NCBI RefSeq assembly: GCF_007830255.1
Contig: NZ_VLKG01000003.1
Location: 186,001-250,000 of the forward strand
Length of the DNA: 64,000 bases
Origin: Azomonas agilis
GTDB lineage: Bacteria; Pseudomonadota; Gammaproteobacteria; Pseudomonadales; Pseudomonadaceae
Reading direction: 5' to 3'
Positions 55,134-63,734 of the stretch are shown here, one piece after another; positions within the stretch are counted from its first letter, which is position 1, and each line of letters opens with the position of its first letter. Made by a program: the position numbers and the translations under genes. The notes beneath the pieces are model-generated. The model was given only the letters and a program-made list of their open reading frames with translations. It did not search any database and was not told where the DNA came from.

Positions 55134-55225
55134 ACGGCCTCCTGAGTGTAACCAGTAGGTGCATTGAGCTGGTGCTGGGCAAACCTTTCCCGTCCGCAGT
55201 TAAGCGGCATGGTGAATACAGTCAT
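55130..55225 (-). CDS. 31-residue ORF coupled between alpA and kilA-N
   Basis: ATG 55225 lies two bases after the alpA stop, with AGGGGG upstream, and the TGA overlaps the KilA-N start (ATGA). The peptide starts MTVFTMPLNCGRERF; its MPLNC recalls MNLNC in the 58-residue ORF at the same place in element 1. This may be a leader peptide for coupling rather than a functional protein. Confidence 0.4.
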   Translation of the reverse strand: MTVFTMPLNCGRERFAQHQLNAPTGYTQEAV

Positions 55226-55227
55226 GG

Positions 55228-55443
55228 TTAAGCCCCCTGTTGGTTCAGGAAAGCCTCAACAGCATCAGCAGGCCAGCGCACTGAACGGCCAAAGCGCAGG
55301 GCTTTAGGGAAACCATCAGTCCTAGACCAGCGCCACCAAGTAGTGCGGCTGATCTGATAGTAAGTGCAGAACTGTTCAGTGGTTGCAAAGGTGCCGTTGA
55401 TCGGCAGGTTAGGCGGGGTGTTGCAGGTGGCTGTTTGAGCCAT
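55228..55443 (-). CDS. AlpA-family regulator of element 2
   Basis: The 71-residue product has the AlpA core FCTYYQISRTTWWRWSRTDGFPKALRFGRSVRWPADAVEAFL, close to the element 1 protein. It would regulate the element or its excision. It is the first gene of the leftward alpA-orf31-kilA-N run. The 376-base gap upstream (55444-55819) has no supported gene and should contain its promoter. Confidence 0.88.
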   Translation of the reverse strand: MAQTATCNTPPNLPINGTFATTEQFCTYYQISRTTWWRWSRTDGFPKALRFGRSVRWPADAVEAFLNQQGA

Positions 55444-55819
55444 AGGGGCTGGTTCCTATGCAAAAAAGCAAAAGAACCCGAGGAGGTAACCAAACAGCCT
55501 ATATTTAGAAAAATAAACATACGCGTTGACTGAATATAGGATCGCCTTTACTGTTTAGTCACGAGTGAACCACTGGTTCACTTGCTGAAGCCCCTCTAAA
55601 AGCTTCTCCCCTCGGGGTTGTATTAGCTCTGCTGGTGCAACAAGATGTTGGTAGCGTCTACCCGATCTAAAGCCCGGTGTTGGTAGCACTGGGCTTTTGC
55701 ATTTCAGGGCGTTGCATTTAGCAAAACCAATGGCCAGCATGTAACCACTAATCTCAGAATGATTCAATCCTGTTCCACAGGAGATGTTCCATGAGGTTCA
55801 GCGGGTTGTTATGGGGTTT

Positions 55820-57005
55820 TTACCTTTTCCTATTCGCTAACAGAACAACCTTATCAGTCTGCCGAGCATCGTTGTTTTGCAGCACCAGCTCTAAAGCCAA
55901 ATCAAACTGTTCAATAGCCCGCCATTTCTCTGGTAAAGCCGCCTCTGGATTATTACGGTAGTGCTTACCTACCACGCCGGTTTGCCCATGTGCTTGCAGT
56001 AGGTCGGACAGGCTATCGCTGACACCGTGCCGTTGCATGAGCTGGGCACAGGTGCGGCGCAAGTCTCGTGGTGAAAAGCTGGGTACAGGTTTCCCATCCA
56101 TGATTGCGTGAGGGGAGGCTAACCAATCAGCTACGGCATGGCGTGGGCTGGAGACAACAATGTGCTGCTTGCCGGTTGTTGTCCAAGGCCAAGGGTAATG
56201 GCCATTGATTTCCTTTACTTGCTCCAAGATACCGATTGCCCGAGCTGATAAGGGGACAAGGTGTGGTCGTTCACTACCTCCGGCACCAGCATCCTTGCGC
56301 CCCTTTCGGTGAACTAGGCGCACTGTCCCGGCTTGCAGGTCGTAGTCTTCCCAAGTGGTTTGACAGACGTTGAATATCCTTTGTCCAGCCGTCGCAATCA
56401 CAAACTTAAACAGCAGAGCCATGACGGGGCCAACGCCATCAGTCGCTTCAATGGTTCCCCAAAATTGGCGTAACTCCGCATCAGATAAGGCCCGCTCAAC
56501 AGGGGCAGAGACTTTTTCCACAGCCACTACAGCAGCAGGATTGCTCTCTAAGCTGTAGCGTTTGGCATTAGCTCTACCCACAGCGTTTTCAGCCCGTAGG
56601 CCGTGATTGAATGCCGCCACCAGAAAGGAGCGCATTCGGTCGGCCTGTACTTTGGAGCCACGCTCCCATATGGGGTCTAGGATGCTGAGGATATGCTCAG
56701 GACGAACCTCACGCGCTTTCATGGCCATCAGGCTGGGGTGTGGCTGGTGCATGTTGGTTCGATACAGTCGTTCTAGCTCCTTAATCACACTGGGCGTTGC
56801 TTTAGTCCGGCGTGACTCAATGTAATCAAGGAACAGATCGCCAAAGGTGCCTTGGGCGGCTTCGATCTCGGCAAGACGTTGGGCTTCTATGCGTTGTCGC
56901 TGAATCTCAGCCTCTTGGTATGGAGTCGGATAGGGTTTCTCCAGACTTGAGCGCTCGCAGACGAGCATCGGTCACCATCTTGGCTGTATTGGCAGCAGAG
57001 CTCAT
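55820..57005 (-). pseudogene. Tyrosine recombinase (integrase) of element 2, N-terminal domain disrupted
   Basis: The frame from 56968 encodes the core-binding and catalytic parts intact (TAGQRIFN, DLRRT, Tyr in KHYRNN). The true N-terminus lies in another frame: ATG 57005 encodes MSSAANTAKMVTDARLRALK, which stops at about 56904. About 75-80 residues of the arm-binding domain are missing against the element 1 enzyme. A deletion with frameshift is the simplest reading. The 382-residue product might still be made but would lack arm-site binding. Confidence 0.8.
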
Positions 57006-57014
57006 CAGAACTTC

Positions 57015-57065
57015 CCTTTAGTTTTCCAGACCACTTCGGGTACCACTTCTCGCGAAAACTAAAGG
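57015..57065. repeat. 12-bp inverted repeat upstream of the element 2 integrase
   Basis: CCTTTAGTTTTC (57015-57026) and GAAAACTAAAGG (57054-57065) are exact inverted copies. Between them lies GTACCACTTCTC (57040-57051), the putative arm-type unit. It may be an operator or recombination-directionality site. Confidence 0.65.
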
Positions 57066-57175
57066 TACGTTATGAAACACTGTAAAACAACGATATGGCT
57101 GTAAGCCGCGTATTTATTGAGTTTTGTGTTTTTATTGAAACTTAGTGAAGCTCTATGAAACGTCAGGACAAGCCG

Positions 57176-57213
57176 CTTGTAATCAGTAGGTCCCGAGTTC
57201 GATTCTTGGTGCC
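57176..57213. repeat. Right attachment site (attR) of the tandem array
   Basis: These 38 bases are identical to 44809-44846 in tRNA-Thr. The match stops within the acceptor stem, so this is a partial tRNA copy, and the flank to 57431 has no gene. The remaining bases hold the mosB promoter region. Confidence 0.92.
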
Positions 57214-57431
57214 TATAGTGGCCATAAACCCATTTTTAATAGTTATCTATATATAAAAAAAAGAGCATTCTGTGGTTGTATCTATAGAGCGCTATTACCT
57301 AGTCTTTAGCCACGAAAAGCCTAAATACGGGCATATCTCATCTAGCCTAGCGCCTTTGAGCCCCTTAAATGGCTCTGCATAAAAGAACTGCTAGGGTGAA
57401 TAGTGACACCATCAACCAAAGGACTTTCCCC

Positions 57432-58244
57432 ATGGCCAAGTCAACAGCAGAGCTCGAAGAGCTTCTCATGCAGCGCTCGCTGACTGATCCTGAACTTCTG
57501 GATGCAGCCGCCGAAGCCGCAGATTTTCGAATTCTGCCCGATGCAACAGTGATCAAAGTCGGTGGCCAGAGCTTAATCGACCGGGGCCGGTCTGCGGTTT
57601 ATCCTTTGATGGACGAAATCGTTGCTGCCCGCAAAAACCATAAACTGCTGATCGGTACAGGCGCAGGTACTCGTGCGCGTCACCTGTACTCCATCGCTGC
57701 CGAATTGGGCTTACCGGCGGGCGTTCTCGCTCAACTGGGCTCTTCCGTAGCCGATCAAAACGCTGCAATGCTGGGCCAACTGCTGGCCAAACACGGTATT
57801 CCGCTCGTGGGTGGTGCTGGCTTATCCGCTGTGCCTCTGTCCTTGGCCGAGGTGAACGCCGTAGTGTTCAGCGGTATGCCTCCGTTCAAACTCTGGATGC
57901 GTCCTGCGGCAGAAGGCGTGATTCCTCCGTACCGTACCGATGCCGGTTGCTTCCTGTTGGCTGAGCAGTTCGGCTGCAAGCAAATGATCTATGTGAAGGA
58001 TGAGGACGGCTTATTCACTGCCAACCCCAAAACTTCAACCAACGCGACCTTCATCCCCAAAATCTCGGTTGATGAGATGAAAGCTAAGGGACTGCACGAC
58101 TCTATCCTTGAGTTCCCGGTGCTGGATCTTTTACAAGCCGCCCAGCACATTCGCGAAGTACAGATTATTAACGGCTTGGTTCCGGGTAATCTGACCCGCG
58201 CCCTCGCGGGCGAGCATGTTGGCACCATCATCACTGCGAACTGA
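57432..58244 (+). CDS. mosB: Molybdenum storage protein subunit beta
   Basis: The 270-residue subunit belongs to the amino-acid-kinase fold. With MosA it forms a hexameric cage that stores molybdate as polyoxometalate clusters using ATP. The sequence is nearly that of Azotobacter vinelandii MosB as I know it ([54 protein letters not shown]). ATG 57432, with AAAGGA eight bases upstream, matches the Azotobacter start; a longer frame from 57369 is rejected. It is 11 bases upstream of mosA. Confidence 0.92.
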   Translation: MAKSTAELEELLMQRSLTDPELLDAAAEAADFRILPDATVIKVGGQSLIDRGRSAVYPLMDEIVAARKNHKLLIGTGAGTRARHLYSIAAELGLPAGVLAQLGSSVADQNAAMLGQLLAKHGIPLVGGAGLSAVPLSLAEVNAVVFSGMPPFKLWMRPAAEGVIPPYRTDAGCFLLAEQFGCKQMIYVKDEDGLFTANPKTSTNATFIPKISVDEMKAKGLHDSILEFPVLDLLQAAQHIREVQIINGLVPGNLTRALAGEHVGTIITAN

Positions 58245-58255
58245 GGCTTAGAACC

Positions 58256-59074
58256 ATGACTACTAATACGATCAAGCACGTTGCCTCACCGCTCGCGCGT
58301 CAAACCCTGCAAGATGGTGATTTGACTCGCCCCGTAGCAGGTGTTCAGCCTATTCGTCTGCTGCCTTGGTTGCAAATCGTCAAGGTTGGTGGCCGCCTGA
58401 TGGATCGCGGCCCCAGTGCCATTCTGCCCGTCGTAGATGAGCTGCGTAAGTTGCTGCCTGAGCACCGCATGTTGATTTTGACTGGGGCCGGTATTCGGGC
58501 TCGGCATCTGTACAGCGTAGGTCTGGATTTAGGTTTGCCTGTGGGTTCCTTAGCCCCCTTAGCCGCCAGCGAAGCCGGTCAAAACGGTCATATTTTGGCC
58601 TCTTTGTTAGCGGCTGAAGGTGTGTCTTACGTTGAGCACCCCACCATCGCCAGCCAGTTGGCCATTCACTTGGCCGCCGCTCGTGCCGTTGTGGGTAGCG
58701 CCTTCCCACCCTACCACCACCACGAATTTCCCGGCTCTCGTATTCCGCCACACCGCGCGGATACCGGTGCCTTCCTGCTGGCTGATGCCTTAGGCGCTGC
58801 GGGCCTGACCATCGTAGAAGACGTTGATGGTGTATACACCGACGATCCAAACGGCGCTAATGGCGCTCAGGCTGAGTTTTTACCTGAAGTCAGCCTCGCT
58901 GACTTAAACAGCATGAAAGGCCCGCTGCCCTTTGACCGTGCTTTGGTTGAGGTAATGGCCACCGCGCGCAATATTGAACGAGTACAGGTAGTAAATGGCT
59001 TGGTTCCGGGCCGCCTGACCGCTGCACTGCGGGGTGAGCATGTGGGTACGCTGATCCGTACCGGTCGTGGCTAA
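58256..59074 (+). CDS. mosA: Molybdenum storage protein subunit alpha
   Basis: The 272-residue partner of MosB shares the fold. It shows [31 protein letters not shown], the His-rich [22 protein letters not shown] that lies at the cluster-binding sites, and [19 protein letters not shown]. Both subunits are found almost only in diazotrophs and near relatives, where the store supplies nitrogenase cofactor. It ends in a strong terminator. Confidence 0.92.
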   Translation: MTTNTIKHVASPLARQTLQDGDLTRPVAGVQPIRLLPWLQIVKVGGRLMDRGPSAILPVVDELRKLLPEHRMLILTGAGIRARHLYSVGLDLGLPVGSLAPLAASEAGQNGHILASLLAAEGVSYVEHPTIASQLAIHLAAARAVVGSAFPPYHHHEFPGSRIPPHRADTGAFLLADALGAAGLTIVEDVDGVYTDDPNGANGAQAEFLPEVSLADLNSMKGPLPFDRALVEVMATARNIERVQVVNGLVPGRLTAALRGEHVGTLIRTGRG

Positions 59075-59110
59075 ACCGAGCGGCGTTAATCAGTAAGCAC
59101 GTTATCCATA

Positions 59111-59139
59111 AAAAGCCCCTAAAGTGTTAGGGGCTTTTT
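59111..59139 (+). terminator. Rho-independent terminator of mosBA
   Basis: AAAAGCCCCTAA (59111-59122) pairs perfectly with TTAGGGGCTTTT (59127-59138) around AGTG, and a T run follows. The A run on the left lets it work in both directions. Confidence 0.88.
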
Positions 59140-59200
59140 ATTTAAGTATTCAATTTAATATTGAACTATGGAAAATATATGTTGGTGATCAAAATGCTAT

Positions 59201-59746
59201 TTATTTAGCTGAAGCGCTGTCGGCCAAATAACTGTCTTTTAACTTCACATAGTTATTGGCTGAATATAAAAAGAAGCTGCGCTCTTTTTCACTCAAGGGC
59301 CGCGCTTGTTTTACCGGACTGCCCACATACAAAAATCCGCTTTCCAGCTTCTTACCGGGCGGAACTAGAGCACCCGCGCCAATCATCACCTCATCCTCAA
59401 TCACCGCGCCGTCTAAAACGATAGCGCCCATCCCCACTAATACGCGATTGCCAATGGTGCAGCCGTGCAATACCACCTTATGGCCGATGGTGACATCCTC
59501 ACCAATAGTTAAAGGCCAACCCTCTGGCTGATAAGGCCCGGCGTGGGTAATGTGCAACACGCTGCCATCTTGTACGCTGGTGCGCGCTCCAATGCGGATG
59601 GCGTGCATATCGCCGCGAATACTGACATGGGGCCAAACGGAGCAATCATCACCGAGCACCACATCACCAATGATGACGGCAGACTCATCCACCAAAACGC
59701 GGGCACCTAACTCTGGGCGGTGATGATGATAAGAACGAATGGGCAC
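59201..59746 (-). CDS. Gamma carbonic anhydrase family protein
   Basis: The 181-residue protein has a left-handed beta helix of hexapeptide repeats (VIIGDVVLGDDCSVWPHVSI, IGEDVTIGHKVVLHGCTIG). The metal-site histidines are present in LHITHAG and IGHKVVLHG. The YrdA-type family may or may not have carbonic anhydrase activity. It is divergent from prlC, as in Pseudomonas. Confidence 0.88.
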   Translation of the reverse strand: MPIRSYHHHRPELGARVLVDESAVIIGDVVLGDDCSVWPHVSIRGDMHAIRIGARTSVQDGSVLHITHAGPYQPEGWPLTIGEDVTIGHKVVLHGCTIGNRVLVGMGAIVLDGAVIEDEVMIGAGALVPPGKKLESGFLYVGSPVKQARPLSEKERSFFLYSANNYVKLKDSYLADSASAK

Positions 59747-59890
59747 GATAGAACCTCTCTGGCTGCGATAACACAGGATTCGTTTTAAGATGGGACAACA
59801 GAGGCGTAGGTTTTGTCTGTATCTGTTGTGGTTGCAACAGCATACACGCCCTATGCCGCACTAGGCCTATTTGAGAAGGTGAATCCGAGC

Positions 59891-61933
59891 ATGTCTAATC
59901 CCCTGTTGCAAGACTTCGACTTACCTCCCTATGCAGCCATTCGCCCGGAGCATGTGGAGCCGGCCGTTGAGCAGATTCTGAGCGAAAACCGAGCGGCTAT
60001 TACCCAGCTCCTCACCCAACCGGCTTCCCAGATGACTTGGGATTCGTTAGTGGTTGCCTTAGATGAGATTGGCGAGCGCCTCTCCAAAGCATGGAGCCCC
60101 GTGCGGCACTTAAACTCCGTGTGCAACAGTGCCGAATTACGCACCGCCTATGAAGCCTGTTTGCCCAAGCTGTCGGCTTATTGGACGGAGTTAGGCCAAA
60201 ATCGGACGCTGTTTGATGCTTATCAAGCCCTTGCCCAATCCCCAGAGGCCATAGGCTTTGATACCGCTCAGCAAACCATTCTTAAAAACACGGTGCGCGA
60301 CTTCCGCCTGTCCGGTATTGACTTACCAGAGGAAGGCCAACAACGTTTTGGAGCCATCAGCGCGCGCCTGTCGGAATTGGGCAGCACCTTCTCCAATCAG
60401 GTGTTGGATGCCACCCAAGCTTGGACGCGCCATATCACCGATGAATCCCAACTGATGGGCTTACCGGATTCAGCCAAGGCACAAATGGCCCAAGCCGCCA
60501 AAGGCAAAGACTTAGCAGGCTGGTTAATCACTCTGGAGTTCCCCAGTTACTACGCGGTGATGACCTACGCTGATGACCGTGCTCTACGCCAGGAGCTGTA
60601 CACCGCTTACTCCACTCGCGCCTCCGATCAAGGGCCGAATGCCGGTCAGTTTGACAACACTCCAGTGATGCTGGAAATCCTTGATTTGCGCCAAGAGCTG
60701 GCGCAACTGCTGGGCTATGCCAACTACGCCGAACTCTCTCTAGCCACCAAAATGGCCGAATCCGTGGAGCAAGTGACCCACTTCCTACAGGATCTAGCCC
60801 AACGCAGCAAAGGCTTTGCCGAGCGCGACCTGGCCGAGTTACGCGCCTTTGCCACCGAGCAAGGGGTAACTGACCTCAAAAGCTGGGATGTTGGTTATTT
60901 CTCAGAAAAACTGCGCCAAAGCCGCTACGACCTCAATCAAGAAGAACTGCGGGCGTGGTTCCCCATCGACAAGGTGCTTTCGGGCTTATTTGCCATCGTG
61001 CAACGTCTGTATGGCATCGAAATCCGCGAGCTGCACGACTTTGAATCTTGGCATCCCGATGTACGCCTGTTTGAGATTTTAGAGCAGGGCACATCGCTGG
61101 GCCGCTTCTTCTTCGACCTCTATGCCCGCCCCCATAAGCGCGGCGGCGCGTGGATGGATGGCGCTCGTGATAAACGCCGTACCGCCCACGGGCATGTGCA
61201 AAGCCCAGTGGCCAATTTAGTGTGCAACTTCACCCCTGCGGTGGGCGATCAACCCGCCCTGCTGACCCATGATGAAGTAACCACCCTGTTCCACGAATTT
61301 GGCCACGGTTTGCACCACCTACTGACCTATATCGAACATGCGGGGGCTTCAGGCATTAACGGCGTGGCTTGGGATGCGGTGGAGTTGCCCAGCCAATTTA
61401 TGGAGAACTGGTGTTGGGAACCGGAAGGTTTAGCCCTGATTTCTGGCCACTACCAAAGTGGCGAACCCTTGCCCGCTGAAAAACTGGAGCGCATGTTAGC
61501 GGCGAAAAACTTCCAATCCGGTCTGATGATGGTGCGTCAGTTGGAGTTCTCCCTGTTCGACTTTGAGCTACATGCCACCCACGGAGACGGTCGGAGTATC
61601 CTAGAGGTGCTGGAAAAAGTGCGGGATGAAGTATCGGTGATGCGTCCGCCGGCAGAAAACCGTTTCCCCAACAGCTTCTCCCACATCTTCGCCGGGGGAT
61701 ACGCGGCCGGATACTACAGCTATAAATGGGCTGAAGTGCTGTCTGCCGATGCCTTCTCGCGCTTTGAAGAAGAGGGCGTGCTCAACCCCGAAACCGGGCG
61801 ATCCTTCCGTGAGGCCATTTTAGCTCAGGGAGGCTCCCAAGAGCCGATGGTGCTCTTTGTACAGTTCCGGGGCCGTGAGCCATCCATTGACGCGCTGCTA
61901 CGCCATTTAGGTCTAACTGCGGAGGCTGCATGA
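59891..61933 (+). CDS. prlC: Oligopeptidase A PrlC
   Basis: The 680-residue M3 metallopeptidase degrades short peptides, including signal peptide remnants, in the cytoplasm. The zinc motif HEFGH is at residues 468-472, with the downstream Glu ligand in VELPSQFMENW. ATG 59891 gives the usual start MSNPLLQDFDLPPYA. It overlaps yheV by ATGA. Confidence 0.94.
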   Translation: MSNPLLQDFDLPPYAAIRPEHVEPAVEQILSENRAAITQLLTQPASQMTWDSLVVALDEIGERLSKAWSPVRHLNSVCNSAELRTAYEACLPKLSAYWTELGQNRTLFDAYQALAQSPEAIGFDTAQQTILKNTVRDFRLSGIDLPEEGQQRFGAISARLSELGSTFSNQVLDATQAWTRHITDESQLMGLPDSAKAQMAQAAKGKDLAGWLITLEFPSYYAVMTYADDRALRQELYTAYSTRASDQGPNAGQFDNTPVMLEILDLRQELAQLLGYANYAELSLATKMAESVEQVTHFLQDLAQRSKGFAERDLAELRAFATEQGVTDLKSWDVGYFSEKLRQSRYDLNQEELRAWFPIDKVLSGLFAIVQRLYGIEIRELHDFESWHPDVRLFEILEQGTSLGRFFFDLYARPHKRGGAWMDGARDKRRTAHGHVQSPVANLVCNFTPAVGDQPALLTHDEVTTLFHEFGHGLHHLLTYIEHAGASGINGVAWDAVELPSQFMENWCWEPEGLALISGHYQSGEPLPAEKLERMLAAKNFQSGLMMVRQLEFSLFDFELHATHGDGRSILEVLEKVRDEVSVMRPPAENRFPNSFSHIFAGGYAAGYYSYKWAEVLSADAFSRFEEEGVLNPETGRSFREAILAQGGSQEPMVLFVQFRGREPSIDALLRHLGLTAEAA

Positions 61934-62193
61934 GCGAGATATCAGTGGTCATCATCAAGCGTTTTATTGCCGGAGCGGTGTGCCCTTCCTGCAATGCACA
62001 AGACAGTATCAAAATGTGGACTCAGGACAGCACACCCCACCGTGAGTGCGTGTCCTGCGGTTATACCGACACCTTTAACGAGCAGGGTAATCCAGTGCCC
62101 ACAGAGCCGGACACCCGTTTAAGCCCACCGCCCAAGCCCATCGACCCCAACGTGCAAACCCTGCGCTTTGTGGAGCTAAGGCCAAAAACTTAA
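61930..62193 (+). CDS. yheV: YheV family zinc-ribbon protein
   Basis: The 87-residue product has two CxxC pairs (VCPSCNAQD and ECVSCGYTD) forming a zinc ribbon, then a Pro-rich tail. The start RFIAGAVCP is typical of YheV. It is coupled to prlC by ATGA, as in Pseudomonas. Function unknown, perhaps nucleic acid or protein binding. Confidence 0.88.
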   Translation: MSEISVVIIKRFIAGAVCPSCNAQDSIKMWTQDSTPHRECVSCGYTDTFNEQGNPVPTEPDTRLSPPPKPIDPNVQTLRFVELRPKT

Positions 62194-62250
62194 AGGCAAA
62201 TGTAACCCCTGTTTGCGCTTTAGCCTAAACAGGGGTTGGAGAATAGGTAA

Positions 62251-62730
62251 TTGAGCCAAAAGACTGCCGACATCGACCGAATTAAAGCGGAATTCAAAGA
62301 ATTAACAGGAATAGACCTGCAGGCCGAATTTATGCCAAGCGGCAAGAGTCACAATCCAACAACCCTAAAGACGGGTTATTGTGGCGTATATGTTTTTTTA
62401 AAAGATGGTTGCTGTTTCAAAGTTGGGAAGGCTGGCAAAAAAAGCAAAGCTAGGTGGAGCTCTCATCACTACAACTTGAATGACACAATCCCAAGCACAC
62501 TTCCTAAATCAATAATGAAGCACAAAGAACAACTTAAGGAAAAATATCCCAGTGCAAAACATCAGGAAATAGACCTCTTATCCAAATCTAATATTCAGGA
62601 TTGGATTAAAAATAATATGTCCCGCATTGAGTTTCTCATCAAAGACAATGACGACCCATTTGCACTAGGCTTGCTTGAAGCGCTAGTCCAATATCACCTA
62701 AAACCCATCTTTGAAGGAAAAAATGCTTAA
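62251..62730 (+). CDS. GIY-YIG-like nuclease family protein
   Basis: The 159-residue product has GVYVFLKDGCCFKVGKAGKK at residues 44-63, a GIY-YIG-type start with the second motif read as KVG, then ARWSSHHYN and a C-terminal Glu in LLEALVQYHLKPIFEG. This fits compact GIY-YIG endonucleases. Codon use is clearly more AT-rich than prlC or thrB, so it seems acquired. It starts with TTG after AGG. No methylase partner is nearby, so it may be a lone defence or repair nuclease. Confidence 0.65.
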   Translation: MSQKTADIDRIKAEFKELTGIDLQAEFMPSGKSHNPTTLKTGYCGVYVFLKDGCCFKVGKAGKKSKARWSSHHYNLNDTIPSTLPKSIMKHKEQLKEKYPSAKHQEIDLLSKSNIQDWIKNNMSRIEFLIKDNDDPFALGLLEALVQYHLKPIFEGKNA

Positions 62731-62754
62731 ACCTCTTTCATGAAATCATGAGAA

Positions 62755-63705
62755 CTAAAGATCCAAGGGTAATGAGGGAACAGTCTGTTGACGGGCATTA
62801 AGTCGCTGATAAAACTCCAGCGGATCTTTAATCAGCACCGCTCGTCCCGCATGCTGTTTGGCGGCCAATAGGCGAGAAATCCAAAAGCGCACACAGGCAA
62901 TACGCAACATACTGGGCCACACCTGAACCTCATGGACATTAAAGGGCCGTATGCTGGCGTAGGCATTGAGCAAAGCATGGGTGCGAGCGGTATCCAGTTG
63001 CCCTTGTTCATCAGAGCACCAATCATTCACGCAGATGGCCAGATCGTACAGCGTGGGGCCGGAGCAGGCGCTGTAGAAATCAATCACTCCGGTCAAATGT
63101 GCCCCTTCGAACAGGGCGTTATCGCGGAATAAATCGGCGTGCAGATTCGCCTGTGGGAGACGATCCCAATGGGCTTGGAACTGCCGAACCTCCTCCAGAG
63201 TGTGCTTGAGCAACGCCTGTTGCGCTTCGGGTAAGGCCAGAGCCAGCAACAGACCCTCGTGCTGCATCCAAACCAAACCGCGATCCGTGGGATGCTCTAT
63301 GGGCTGTGCGGCGGTGCATTGATGCAAACGAGCCAAATACTGCCCCAACTCGGCACAGTGTTGCGGGCCAGCTTGGTGGGGATGACGACCGGGTAAACGC
63401 GGCTGCAACAGGGCGGGCTTATCGGCCAAGCTGCGGATGCGTTGCCCCTGCTGATCCGCCAGTGCATAGGGAACCGGAAGCCCAGCCTGATGCAAGCGTT
63501 CTAAAAGCTCAATGAAAAACGGCAGCTCTTCGGGCCGTCCGCGCTCGATCAGGGTCAGGACGTATTCGCCCGCCTCTAGGCTGACGAAAAAATTGGTGTT
63601 TTCCGTGCCATCTGGGGTGGCTTGCACGTTTTTTAGGCGGCCCAGTCCGTAGGCGCTCAGGAAATCCTCTAATTCAGTATGTTCCAGCGGCGTGAAAACG
63701 GACAT
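62755..63705 (-). CDS. thrB: Homoserine kinase ThrB, APH-type
   Basis: The 316-residue enzyme phosphorylates homoserine in threonine synthesis. It belongs to the choline/aminoglycoside kinase fold found in Pseudomonas, not the GHMP fold of E. coli. The catalytic loop LHADLFRDNALF and the metal Asp in GVIDFYSA are clear. ATG 63705 gives the standard MSVFTPLEHTELE start. It is followed upstream by the DUF2782 gene. Confidence 0.92.
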   Translation of the reverse strand: MSVFTPLEHTELEDFLSAYGLGRLKNVQATPDGTENTNFFVSLEAGEYVLTLIERGRPEELPFFIELLERLHQAGLPVPYALADQQGQRIRSLADKPALLQPRLPGRHPHQAGPQHCAELGQYLARLHQCTAAQPIEHPTDRGLVWMQHEGLLLALALPEAQQALLKHTLEEVRQFQAHWDRLPQANLHADLFRDNALFEGAHLTGVIDFYSACSGPTLYDLAICVNDWCSDEQGQLDTARTHALLNAYASIRPFNVHEVQVWPSMLRIACVRFWISRLLAAKQHAGRAVLIKDPLEFYQRLNARQQTVPSLPLDL

Positions 63706-63734
63706 CTTTGGCCTCAATGCTCAGGGATACAGGA

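Larger units (their letters stand above)
52214..57213. mobile_element. Integrative element 2 (about 5 kb)
   Basis: It lies between the middle and right copies of the tRNA-Thr 3' end. It carries a leftward cluster of three small ORFs, an HTH protein gene (rightward), KilA-N, a 31-residue ORF, AlpA and a truncated tyrosine recombinase related to that of element 1. No primase or helicase is present, so it is a reduced relative. GTACCACTTCTC occurs near both ends (52309-52320 and 57040-57051), like arm-type sites. Confidence 0.85.

Noticed and set aside
55555..55767. 70-codon leftward frame in the gap upstream of alpA of element 2
   Set aside because: It starts with TTG, lacks a usable ribosome binding site, and matches no family I know.
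57240..57265. TATATA-rich stretch upstream of mosB as a ModE site
   Set aside because: Only a partial half-site is visible; the second half at the proper spacing is missing.
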